NCBI RefSeq assembly: GCF_018324205.1
Contig: NZ_AP023356.1
Location: 3,427,501 to 3,491,500, forward strand
Source of the DNA: Actinoplanes ianthinogenes
GTDB lineage: Bacteria; Actinomycetota; Actinomycetes; Mycobacteriales; Micromonosporaceae
DNA length: 64,000 nucleotides
Reading direction: 5' to 3'
The position numbers were made by a program, and so were the translations under genes. Below are positions 7,457 to 15,277 of the stretch, one piece after another. Under the pieces are notes generated by a model, which searched no databases, had not been told where the DNA came from, and worked only from the letters and a program-made list of their open reading frames with translations. Every line of letters begins with the position of its first letter. Position 1 is the stretch's first letter.

Positions 7457-9007
7457 TTACCGCTTATCGTCCTTCGGCTTGTTCAGCTTGTTGAAGTCGA
7501 GTTTCGGCAGCTTGAAGCCCGGCGGCATGCCACCACCGGCCAGCGCGCCCGGGTCCATCCCCGGCGGCAGCTGCGGCATCCCGCCCGGGAATCCGGCAGG
7601 CATCCCGCCCGGCATCCCGCCACCCGTCCGCGGGCGGTTGTTCTTGCCCTTGCGCTTGTTCTTCGAGCTCTTGGTCGCCGACCGGCGGCCGCCCGGCAGG
7701 CCCATCATGCCGCTCATCTGCTTCATCATCTTCTGCGCGTCGGCGAAGCGGTTGAGCAGCTGGTTCACCTCCATCACGGTGACGCCGGAGCCGTTGGCGA
7801 TGCGCAGCCGGCGGGACGCGTTGATGATTTTCGGCTCGGTGCGCTCTTTCGGCGTCATCGAGCGGATGATCGCGGTGACCCGGTCGAAGTGGCTGTCGTC
7901 CAGCTCGGCCAGCTGGTCCTTCATCTGGCCCATGCCGGGCATCATGCCGAGGATGTTGGCGATCGGGCCCATCCGCCGGACCGCGATCAGCTGGTCCAGG
8001 AAGTCCTCCAGCGTGAACTGCTCGCCACCGAGCAGCTTGCTGGTCATCTTCTCCTTCTGATCCTCGTCGAAGGCCTGCTCGGCCTGCTCGATGAGGGTCA
8101 GCACGTCACCCATGCCGAGGATCCGGCTGGCCATCCGGTCCGGGTGGAAGACGTCGAAGTCCTCCAGTTTCTCACCGGTGGAGGCGAACAGGATGGGCTG
8201 GCCGGTGACGTGCCGGACGGAGAGCGCGGCGCCACCGCGGGCGTCGCCGTCGAGCTTGGAGAGCACCACGCCGGTGACGCCGACGCCGTCCCGGAAGGCC
8301 TCCGCGGTCTGCACCGCGTCCTGGCCGACCATGGCGTCGATGACGAACAGCACCTCGTCCGGGCCGACCGCGTCCCGGATGTCGCGAGCCTGCTGCATCA
8401 TCTCCTCGTCGATGCCGAGACGTCCGGCGGTGTCGACGATGACGATGTCCTTGGCGGTCCGCTTGGCGACCTCGATCGAGTCCTTGGCGACCTTGACCGG
8501 GTCGCCGACGCCGCTGCCGGGCTCCGGCGCGTAGACGTCGACGCCGGCCCGGCCGCCGACCACCTGGAGCTGATTGACCGCGTTCGGCCGCTGGAGGTCG
8601 GCGGCGACCAGCAGCGGCTGGTGGCCCTGACCCTTGAGCCAGCGGGAGAGCTTGCCGGCGAGCGTGGTCTTACCCGCGCCCTGGAGACCGGCCAGCATGA
8701 TCACGGTGGGCGGCTGCTTGGCGAAGACCAGCCGCCGCCCCTCGCCACCGAGCGTGTTGATCAGCTCTTCGTGAACGATCTTGATGATCTGCTGTGCGGG
8801 GTTGAGCGCCTGGGAGACCTCGGCGCCCCGAGCCCGTTCCTTGAGGTTGGCGATGAATGCCTTGACCACCGGCAACGCGACGTCCGCCTCGAGCAGCGCG
8901 AGGCGGATCTCGCGCGCGGTGGCGTCGATGTCGGCATCGGTGAGCCGGCCCTTGCCGCGGAGCTTGGTGAAGATCCCGGACAGGCGGTCACTCAGGGTGT
9001 CAAACAC
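7457..9007 (-). CDS. ffh: Signal recognition particle protein Ffh (SRP54)
   Basis: The GTPase that, with 4.5S RNA, delivers nascent membrane proteins to FtsY. The N domain (MFDTLSDRLSGIFTKLRGKG) is followed by the G domain with P-loop GLQGAGKTTLAGKL, DTAGRLGIDEEMM and TKLDGDARGG, then the methionine-rich M domain (MTPKERTEPKIINASRRLRI, MMKQMSGMMGL). The C-terminal tail is glycine/methionine-rich (GGMPGGMPAGFPGGMP) and ends basic. The start is GTG at 9007 with GGGAAG 7 bases upstream. At 516 aa the length is typical of actinobacteria. Confidence 0.98.
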   Translation of the reverse strand: MFDTLSDRLSGIFTKLRGKGRLTDADIDATAREIRLALLEADVALPVVKAFIANLKERARGAEVSQALNPAQQIIKIVHEELINTLGGEGRRLVFAKQPPTVIMLAGLQGAGKTTLAGKLSRWLKGQGHQPLLVAADLQRPNAVNQLQVVGGRAGVDVYAPEPGSGVGDPVKVAKDSIEVAKRTAKDIVIVDTAGRLGIDEEMMQQARDIRDAVGPDEVLFVIDAMVGQDAVQTAEAFRDGVGVTGVVLSKLDGDARGGAALSVRHVTGQPILFASTGEKLEDFDVFHPDRMASRILGMGDVLTLIEQAEQAFDEDQKEKMTSKLLGGEQFTLEDFLDQLIAVRRMGPIANILGMMPGMGQMKDQLAELDDSHFDRVTAIIRSMTPKERTEPKIINASRRLRIANGSGVTVMEVNQLLNRFADAQKMMKQMSGMMGLPGGRRSATKSSKNKRKGKNNRPRTGGGMPGGMPAGFPGGMPQLPPGMDPGALAGGGMPPGFKLPKLDFNKLNKPKDDKR

Positions 9008-9072
9008 GGTGCGACTTCCCGTTGGTCGGTGGTGGAGGCGTAGACCGCAAGCCTAGCTGTAGCGGTGAAGGC

Positions 9073-9300
9073 TCACCGGTTCCGCATCCGGTACGTCTTC
9101 GTCGCCGCCTCGATCCGCCGCTGGGTACGGGTCCCCGGGGCGATCTCCTTCTTCACCTTTCCGTACAGCCAGAGCCCGCCGCCGACCACGAGCGCGGCCG
9201 CGATCAGGTAGAAGAACGCTCCGAACAGCGCGTGGGCCACCCAGCTCACCACGACCACGCCGCCGATCAGCGCCAGCACGTACATCACTGCCTTGCCCAT
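9073..9300 (-). CDS. Small two-helix membrane protein
   Basis: A 75-aa protein starting MGKAVMYVLALIGG with two closely spaced hydrophobic segments (about residues 5-22 and 26-45) and a basic cytoplasmic tail (KVKKEIAPGTRTQRRIEAAT). GGGAGG lies 6 bases before the ATG at 9300; the longer frame from 9360 is not needed. No known family is recognised. It lies 65 bp upstream of ffh on the same strand and may be cotranscribed. Confidence 0.7.
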   Translation of the reverse strand: MGKAVMYVLALIGGVVVVSWVAHALFGAFFYLIAAALVVGGGLWLYGKVKKEIAPGTRTQRRIEAATKTYRMRNR

Positions 9301-9492
9301 CCCGAGCCTCCCGCTCTTCGACTGCCTTCCACCATGCCCCGCCCGCGCAACGCCCCGCATCGGCCGAGCCCCTGAGACGTTCCCCTAGGGGTGGGATTTT
9401 CCGGATAACCCCCGAGAGGGCGTAACCGGGGTATAACGCCGCTTAAGGGCATAGACCGCAACTTCCCTCTCAACCGTGCCGTTAAGGCTCGG

Positions 9493-11244
9493 GTGGACGT
9501 GCGGCGAAAGGACGAGGGCGTGACCCTGCGGCGGCTTCTCCGGCGGGCGCCCTGGCCGGTCCGGCGACGGATCTTCCAGACGGCCGAGAGCAGGGTCCTG
9601 CCCCGCATCGCGCCGGAACGACGGCTCCGGCTGACCCGGGCCCTGATGCCGCTGGGCCCGGCGCGGCGGGACCGGCCCGCGGCGGCCGGGCGGGTGATCC
9701 GGGTGCGCACCCCGCACGGACGGTTCGGGGCCCGGGTGGTGACCGTCAGCAGCCCGGCCGAGGTGCGCCGGGCCAACCTGGACCGGGTCACCGAGGCGCT
9801 GGACCTGGCCGGGGTCGACTGGTTCCGGGTGCCCGCCGCCGAGCCGGGGCGGACCGCTGTGGGCGTACCGGAAACCGATCGCGACCTGGTGATGAGCATC
9901 CTGGCCGGCGCGGCGAACCGCGACCGCGGAATGGTCCGCCGCAGCGGCCCGAAGGGGCGCGAGGACCGGGTGGTGGCCGCCTGCTGGCCGGTCGCCGACC
10001 CCGGTGGCAGCCTGGTGCTCGGCCCGGAACACGCCTGCGAGGTCGAGTTCTGGCGGGCCGAGAGCCGGGGACTGGTGGCTCCGCGCCGCAACCCGGTCGC
10101 CGACGTCATCCCGGCCGACGATCCGGTGGTGACCGCCCCGGAGCCGGCCTTCGGCGCGTTCTGCGCGCCGGACGACGTCACCGGGTACCGCACCCGGCGG
10201 ACCTTCACGGCGGTCGGCCCGGACCGGATCGGTTTCCCGATCGACGTGGTCTACACCTGGGTGGACGGCGGCGACCCGGCCTGGCAGCGGCGCAAGGCGC
10301 GGGCGCTGGCGGAGAACCCGTGGGTGCGCGAGATCAACGGGCAGGCGGCCAACGACTCGCGCTGGATCAGCCGGGACGAGCTGCGCTACTCGATGCGCGC
10401 GCTGCACTACTTCGCGCCCTGGGTCCGGCACGTCTTCCTGGTCACCGACGATCAGACGCCGTCCTGGCTGGACCGCAACCATCCGCGGCTGACCGTGGTC
10501 AGCCACCGGGAGATCTTCGGCGACTCGGGCCGGCTGCCCACCTTCAACTCGCAGGCGATCGAGTCGAAGCTGCACCGGATCCCGGGGCTGGCCGAGCACT
10601 TCCTCTACCTGAACGACGACGTGATCCTGGGCCGGCCGGTCACCCCGGACCTGTTCTTCACCGCCGGCGGGCTGACCAAGTTCTTCCCGTCCGCGGCGCA
10701 CGTCGACCTGGCCCCGCGCGGGCCCGGCGACCGGCCGGCCGACTCGGCGGCGAAGAACAACCGGCGGCTGATCGAGAAGACCTTCGGCCGGGTGCTGACC
10801 CGCAAGATGATGCACGCGCCGCACCCGTCCCGGCGCAGCGTGCTGGAGGAGATCGAGGAGCGGTTCGCCGAGCCGCTGCGCGCGACCGCCGAGCACCAGT
10901 TCCGCCACCCGGACGACGTGTCGCTGCTCTCCTCGCTCCAGCAGTACTACGCCTACCTGACCGGGCTGGCCACCCCCGGGGCGCTCCGCTACAAGTACAC
11001 CGATCTGGCCGACCCGGTCACGCCGTACCGGCTGGCCCGGCTGCTGCGCTCGCGCAACGTGGACGCGTTCTGCCTGAACGACGTGGACACCGCGGGCGCC
11101 GCGGTGGCCGAGCAGGAGGCGCTGCTGGCCGACTTCCTGCCGGCGTACCTGCCGTTCGCCTCGCCGTTCGAGACGCGGGTGCCGCACCTCATCTCGCCCC
11201 GGCAGCACCCCGCCGGAGCGCTGGCCCTCCCGCCGGCTGCTTGA
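9493..11244 (+). CDS. Stealth family sugar-phosphotransferase
   Basis: A 583-aa Stealth (CR1-CR4) protein, predicted to transfer sugar-1-phosphate from a nucleotide sugar onto a surface polysaccharide. CR1 is IDVVYTWVDGGDPAW (near residue 250), CR2 spans DELRYSMRALHYFAPWVRHV to LYLNDDVILGRPV, CR3 is around MMHAPHPSRRSVLEEIEERF, and CR4 is the short NVDAFCLNDVD. The first 200 residues are a basic actinobacterial extension. The start may be GTG 9493 or GTG 9520; the latter has AAGGA 7 bases upstream. The next gene, a UDP-sugar dehydrogenase, follows after 26 bp, so both probably serve the same surface glycan. Confidence 0.92.
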   Translation: MDVRRKDEGVTLRRLLRRAPWPVRRRIFQTAESRVLPRIAPERRLRLTRALMPLGPARRDRPAAAGRVIRVRTPHGRFGARVVTVSSPAEVRRANLDRVTEALDLAGVDWFRVPAAEPGRTAVGVPETDRDLVMSILAGAANRDRGMVRRSGPKGREDRVVAACWPVADPGGSLVLGPEHACEVEFWRAESRGLVAPRRNPVADVIPADDPVVTAPEPAFGAFCAPDDVTGYRTRRTFTAVGPDRIGFPIDVVYTWVDGGDPAWQRRKARALAENPWVREINGQAANDSRWISRDELRYSMRALHYFAPWVRHVFLVTDDQTPSWLDRNHPRLTVVSHREIFGDSGRLPTFNSQAIESKLHRIPGLAEHFLYLNDDVILGRPVTPDLFFTAGGLTKFFPSAAHVDLAPRGPGDRPADSAAKNNRRLIEKTFGRVLTRKMMHAPHPSRRSVLEEIEERFAEPLRATAEHQFRHPDDVSLLSSLQQYYAYLTGLATPGALRYKYTDLADPVTPYRLARLLRSRNVDAFCLNDVDTAGAAVAEQEALLADFLPAYLPFASPFETRVPHLISPRQHPAGALALPPAA

Positions 11245-11270
11245 TCCACCAACATCACTAGGAGATTCCC

Positions 11271-12533
11271 GTGAGCTACGACGTGGTCATCCTCGGCCTG
11301 GGATATGTCGGGCTGCCGCTGGCACAGCAGGCCATCCGGGCCGGGCTGTCGGTGCTCGGCTTCGACGTCGACGAGGCCGTGGTCAAGGCGCTCGGCAACG
11401 GCTGGTCGCACGTCGACGACCTGAGCGACGCCGACATCGCCGAGATGCTGGCCGGCGGGTTCCGGCCGACCAGCGACGAGACCGAGATCGCGCACGCACG
11501 GACCGCGGTGATCTGCGTGCCCACCCCGCTCTCCGAGGGCGACGGGCCGGACCTGCGGGCGGTCACCGGCGCGACCGGCTCGATCGGCCGCAACCTGCGC
11601 CCCGGCATGCTGGTGGTGCTGGAGTCGACGACGTATCCGGGCACCACCGACGACGTGGTCCGGCCGCTGCTCGAACAGCTCTCCGGACTGACCGCGGGGA
11701 TCGACTTCCACCTGGCGTTCTCCCCGGAGCGGATCGACCCGGGCAACGCGTCCTACGGCGCGCACAACACGCCGAAGGTGGTCGGCGGGTACACCGCGGC
11801 CTGCACGGACGCGGCGGCCGGGTTCTACGGGCGGTTCATCGAGCAGGTGGTGCGCACCCACGGCACCCGGGAGGCGGAGACCGCGAAGCTGCTGGAGAAC
11901 ACGTACCGGCACGTCAACATCGCGCTGGTCAACGAGATGGCCCGGTTCTGCCACGAGCTGGACATCGACCTCTGGGACGTGATCAACGCGGCGTCCACCA
12001 AGCCGTTCGGCTTCCAGGCGTTCTACCCCGGGCCGGGCGTCGGCGGGCACTGCATCCCGATCGACCCGAACTACCTCAGCCACAACGTGCGCAGCAAGCT
12101 CGGCTACCCGTTCCGCTTCGTCGAGCTGGCCCAGGAGATCAACGCGACCATGCCGGCGTATGTGGCCCGGCGCGCGCAGAACCTGCTCAACGCCGACGGC
12201 GAGGCGGTCCGCGGGGCGACCGTGCTGCTGCTGGGCATCACCTACAAGGCGAACATCGCCGACCAGCGCGAGTCGCCGGCCACCCCGCTGGCCCGGCAGC
12301 TGGCCGCGCTCGGCGCGACCGTCGCCTATCACGACCCGCACGTGCGCACCTGGGACGTCGCCGGGGTGCCGGTCTCCCGCGTCGACGACCTGGAGTCCGC
12401 GGTCGCCTCGGCCGACCTGGTCATCCTGGTCCAGAACCACCGCGAGTACGACGCCGACCACCTCGCGAGGATCGCCAAGCGCTTCTTCGACACCCGCGGC
12501 GTCACCACGATCCGCGAAGCACACCGGCTCTGA
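11271..12533 (+). CDS. UDP-sugar 6-dehydrogenase (UDP-glucose / UDP-N-acetylmannosamine type)
   Basis: Oxidises a UDP-hexose to the uronate with two NAD molecules. The N-terminal Rossmann motif is LGLGYVGLPLA, the catalytic cysteine is in GPGVGGHCIPIDPNYL, and the C-terminal UDP-binding domain contains LLGITYKANIADQRESPA. GTG 11271 has GGAG 6 bases upstream. The C-terminal sequence and 420-aa length resemble WecC/WbpA-like enzymes more than classical UDP-glucose dehydrogenases, so the product could be a UDP-N-acetylhexosaminuronate. It follows the Stealth gene and is the last gene before a repeat region. Confidence 0.92.
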   Translation: MSYDVVILGLGYVGLPLAQQAIRAGLSVLGFDVDEAVVKALGNGWSHVDDLSDADIAEMLAGGFRPTSDETEIAHARTAVICVPTPLSEGDGPDLRAVTGATGSIGRNLRPGMLVVLESTTYPGTTDDVVRPLLEQLSGLTAGIDFHLAFSPERIDPGNASYGAHNTPKVVGGYTAACTDAAAGFYGRFIEQVVRTHGTREAETAKLLENTYRHVNIALVNEMARFCHELDIDLWDVINAASTKPFGFQAFYPGPGVGGHCIPIDPNYLSHNVRSKLGYPFRFVELAQEINATMPAYVARRAQNLLNADGEAVRGATVLLLGITYKANIADQRESPATPLARQLAALGATVAYHDPHVRTWDVAGVPVSRVDDLESAVASADLVILVQNHREYDADHLARIAKRFFDTRGVTTIREAHRL

Positions 12534-12543
12534 CGATCACATT

Positions 12544-12675
12544 CTTCATGTACGCGGGCCCGGCGGGGTGCGGATCGCATGCTCCCGCGCGGGCCGGAGG
12601 CAGCGATCTGGCCGCTGGCGCGTCCAGGGCGATCGCTGCCTCCTTCACTGTCCGTGGGTGGTTCCGGAGATCAAA
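12544..12675 (+). repeat. 132-bp structured repeat block, copy 1
   Basis: This block is the same length as, and nearly identical to, the reverse complement of 59085-59216. The exception is a 12-bp inverted repeat (arms 12597-12608 and 12631-12642, GAGGCAGCGATC paired with GATCGCTGCCTC) around a 22-nt loop. The arm sequence differs from copy 2 but pairs perfectly. A second palindrome, CCCGCGCGGG, lies just before the 5' arm. It starts 11 bp after the dehydrogenase stop. A frame through it could be translated, but see the rejected list. Confidence 0.85.
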
Positions 12676-12935
12676 CCCCGGGCTGGCCCTGGTGGCCCTA
12701 TCCCGCCTCTTGAAAGGGCCGCCAGGACCAGCCGGACGGTCACGGGCTGGCGCTCAGAGGCCTATCCCGCGTGTTGATAGGGCCACCAGCACCAGCTCGA
12801 CAGTCACGGGCTGGCACTCAGAGCCCCGTCCCGCCACGGGATAGGGCCACCAGGACCAGCCGGACAGTCACGGGCTGGCACTCAGGGCCCTGTCCAGGCA
12901 CGGGACAGGGCCACCAGGGCCAGCCCGGCCGTTGT
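12676..12935 (+). repeat. Array of 64-bp two-hairpin units, copy 1
   Basis: About four degenerate units with markers at 12722, 12786, 12850 and 12914, an exact 64-bp period. Each contains an inverted repeat of the type CCAGCCGG...CGGGCTGG and a second one of the type GGCCCTATCC...GGATAGGGCC. In the last unit the second stem reads GGCCCTGTCC...GGACAGGGCC, a paired change. The array fills most of the gap before gtrA; 12936-13031 shows nothing recognisable. The same unit, inverted, forms the array at 58742-59085. Confidence 0.85.
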
Positions 12936-13031
12936 GCGTCGTGCTTTCGGGCCCTCGGCGCAAGCCGGGGCTGCGAGCGGCGGCTGCGACGGTGAGCGGG
13001 GACGCCGTGGCTCGGGAGCGGCGGGCGGTGG

Positions 13032-13457
13032 TCAGCGGGTGGCGAAGGTCCAGCGGGAGTTGAGGAAGTAGTTGACCAGCGGGATCAGGGTCAGGGCGAT
13101 CGGCTGGACGATCGGGTAGGGCACCGCGAAGACCTCGGTGCCGAGCCACAGCACCACCGTGTTGATGGTGAAGGCGACCGCGGTGACGATCAGGAACTTG
13201 GTGCCGGCGATCGCGTGGCCGGCCGTGGAGCGGAAGACCCACCAGCGCTGGAGCACGTAGGAGACCACGATGCTGGCGACGAAGCCGGCGGTCGAGGCGA
13301 GCACCGGTCGCAGGTGCAGCAGGTGGACGCCGAGCAGGCCGACGCCGAAATGGGTGAGTGCGCTGGCTCCGCCACTCACTCCATATCGGACCAGACGCAG
13401 CAACCGGGGATCACGCAGGATCGGCTGAACGCTGCTCCACCCACTGTTCCGGGACAT
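13032..13457 (-). CDS. GtrA family membrane protein
   Basis: A 141-aa protein with four predicted membrane helices and the GtrA pattern: LVRYGVSGGASALTHFGV near residue 20, FVASIVVSYVLQRWWVFRS, the AFTINTVVLWLG helix, and a C-terminal LVNYFLNSRWTFATR. GtrA proteins move lipid-linked sugars across the membrane and usually work with a GT2 glycosyltransferase. The start at 13457 (MSRNSGW) is the nearest ATG to the conserved part. Here the expected GT2 partner is reduced to a remnant directly upstream (see next feature). Confidence 0.88.
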   Translation of the reverse strand: MSRNSGWSSVQPILRDPRLLRLVRYGVSGGASALTHFGVGLLGVHLLHLRPVLASTAGFVASIVVSYVLQRWWVFRSTAGHAIAGTKFLIVTAVAFTINTVVLWLGTEVFAVPYPIVQPIALTLIPLVNYFLNSRWTFATR

Positions 13458-13579
13458 CGAGCGACCGTATCCGGTCCGGGCCGGCCGTCGTCCCGGGCAC
13501 CCCCCTCGGCGACCGGGCCACCGGTCCACGCCGGGCTCTCGTCGTAGACCGGGGCGATCACCGAGATCAGTTCGGTCAT
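13458..13579 (-). pseudogene. Remnant of a GT2 glycosyltransferase N-terminus
   Basis: From ATG 13579 the reverse strand reads MTELISVIAPVYDE, the classic opening of family 2 glycosyltransferases (first Rossmann strand and turn). The frame then becomes unlike any glycosyltransferase and runs out into the gtrA gene in another frame, stopping at 13376. The ATG overlaps the stop of the upstream membrane-protein gene by 3 bases (ATGA), as expected of a former operon member. The simplest explanation is a deletion of nearly the whole GT2 gene, or of the GT2 half of a GT2-GtrA fusion. Confidence 0.65.
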
Positions 13580-15192
13580 GGCGCCTCCGTGCAGAACGGG
13601 CGGCCGGCCAACCGGCGGGTGGCGGTGTCGACGGCCTGGTCGAAGCGGCGCATCTCGGGCGGATACCCGGTCCGGCGGTCTCGGGGCAGAGCGGAGCGGA
13701 ACTGGTCGCGCAGCGCGCAGCGGCGGGCGTCACCGGCCGCGGACCGGTCGAAGTCGACGATCTCCTGGGCCACCCGGTCGTGCACGAACGGCGGCTTCTC
13801 CGCAGCCGCGGACGCCCGGTAGTCGCGGTTCGCGCTGGTCGCGACGGCGGCCACGATCACCAGCAGCAGCACGCCGGCGAGCGTGCCGAGGCGGTGCGTG
13901 CGGGCGGTCCGGTGGCTACGGGCGAACAGTCCGGTCAGCAGCGCCACGGTGAGCAGCCCACCGGCGGCGCCGGCCAGCGCGCTGTCCCGCCAGCCCAGGC
14001 CCCACCAGCCGGCCGCGGCGAGCCGCTGCACCTGGAGGTTGAGCGCGCCCATCGTGGCGGTCAGCAGCAGCGTGGCGAACCCGGTGGCGGCGAGCGCACC
14101 GGCCTGCCGCCGGTCCGGGGTGTCGCAGTGCGGCAGGTCCCTCCAGAATCGACGGACCAGCGGGAGCAGCACCACCAGCGCGACCAGCAGCGCGGCGGTG
14201 ACGGTGTGGCCGTACGGGCCCTCGGTGGCACGCTGCCAGGTCATCGGCGGCAGCCAGGAGGTCAGCCGGTTGGGCAGCGCGCCCAAGGCGCCGGCCGGGG
14301 CCACGTCGGAGCCGGAGTAGCAGGAGCCGTCCGCGCACTGCGCCGCGATGATCGCCCGCACCGGCACGGCCACCGGCAGGAAGCCGGCCCAGAGCAGCGC
14401 GGCGAACCGGGCCCCGGCGCCGCGCACGGTCTCCCGCCCGGACAGGCCGAGCAACCGGGCGCGGATCAGCACCACCACGGTGGCCAGTGGCACGGCCAGG
14501 CAGGTCATCTCGTTGAAGGCGGCCAGCGCCGCGCCGAGCAGCACCGTGGCCACGCCGAGCCGGGCGCCCAGCCGGTTCCGGCCCGCGGTCCGGGCGGCGG
14601 CCGCGGCGACCAGCAGCACCAGAGCGGCGGTGACGAAGTAGAGCCCGCCGAAGAGGACCGTGGTGCTGGTCCGGCCGGCCGCCACGAAACTCCCGCCGAC
14701 CGCGAACGGCAGCACCGCGGCGGCCGCCGAGGGCGGCCCGGCGAACGGGCGGCCCCGGCTCACCACGCACTCGGCCAGCACCACCGTGGCCAGGGTCAGC
14801 ACGATCGCGGCGGCGAACGAGACCAGCCGCAGCGAGATGTTGGCGGGCAGTCCGAACAGGTCGGTCAGCGCGAACGTGACGGCGTCCAGCAGCCACTCCA
14901 CCATCCGGCCGAGCGGGCGGAAGTTGCCCAGCGCCAGGTACTGCGGGACCGAGCGGATCGCCTCGCCGGCCAGCTCCCACGGGCGGTACAGGTAGCGGGC
15001 GCCGTTGGCGTACACGTTGAACCGGTGGTCGGCGCTGGGCTGGAGGGCGACCAGCGGGGACAGCACGACCAGCGGCACCAGCACGCAGCGCAGCGCGATG
15101 CCGCGCCAGACGGTCCGCCAGGGCCGAGGCTCCGCCGGATCCCGGTGGGTCACCGGTCGCGGCGGGCTGGCACTCAGCGTCGGGGCTGTCAC
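13576..15192 (-). CDS. Polytopic membrane protein of unknown function
   Basis: A 538-aa protein with about ten to twelve predicted membrane helices, for example VSFAAAIVLTLATVVLAECV, LYFVTAALVLLVAAAAA and LGTLAGVLLLVIVAAVATSA. A loop after the first helix (SADHRFNVYANGARYLYRPW) and a charged soluble C-terminus (about residues 465-538) are also visible. The layout resembles GT-C glycosyltransferases or polymer-handling membrane proteins, but no catalytic motif is clear. GTG 15192 is the likely start. The gene overlaps the GT2 remnant and lies upstream of gtrA in the same direction, so it probably belonged to a glycan-modification operon. Confidence 0.7.
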   Translation of the reverse strand: MTAPTLSASPPRPVTHRDPAEPRPWRTVWRGIALRCVLVPLVVLSPLVALQPSADHRFNVYANGARYLYRPWELAGEAIRSVPQYLALGNFRPLGRMVEWLLDAVTFALTDLFGLPANISLRLVSFAAAIVLTLATVVLAECVVSRGRPFAGPPSAAAAVLPFAVGGSFVAAGRTSTTVLFGGLYFVTAALVLLVAAAAARTAGRNRLGARLGVATVLLGAALAAFNEMTCLAVPLATVVVLIRARLLGLSGRETVRGAGARFAALLWAGFLPVAVPVRAIIAAQCADGSCYSGSDVAPAGALGALPNRLTSWLPPMTWQRATEGPYGHTVTAALLVALVVLLPLVRRFWRDLPHCDTPDRRQAGALAATGFATLLLTATMGALNLQVQRLAAAGWWGLGWRDSALAGAAGGLLTVALLTGLFARSHRTARTHRLGTLAGVLLLVIVAAVATSANRDYRASAAAEKPPFVHDRVAQEIVDFDRSAAGDARRCALRDQFRSALPRDRRTGYPPEMRRFDQAVDTATRRLAGRPFCTEAP

Positions 15193-15277
15193 ATCAAGGG
15201 CAACGACCCCACCGGTGTCGGGTTGCGACGCACCGGACAGGCCGACACCCGATCGCGGGGCCGCGCGTTAGAGGGCG

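Noticed and set aside
12548-12844. Small protein reading MYAGPAGCGSHAPARAG at the repeat block, with a similar translation at the second locus
   Set aside because: The similarity comes from near-identical DNA outside the stem. In copy 2 the start ATG is ATT, and the hairpin arms change as pairs rather than as codons, so structure and not protein seems conserved.
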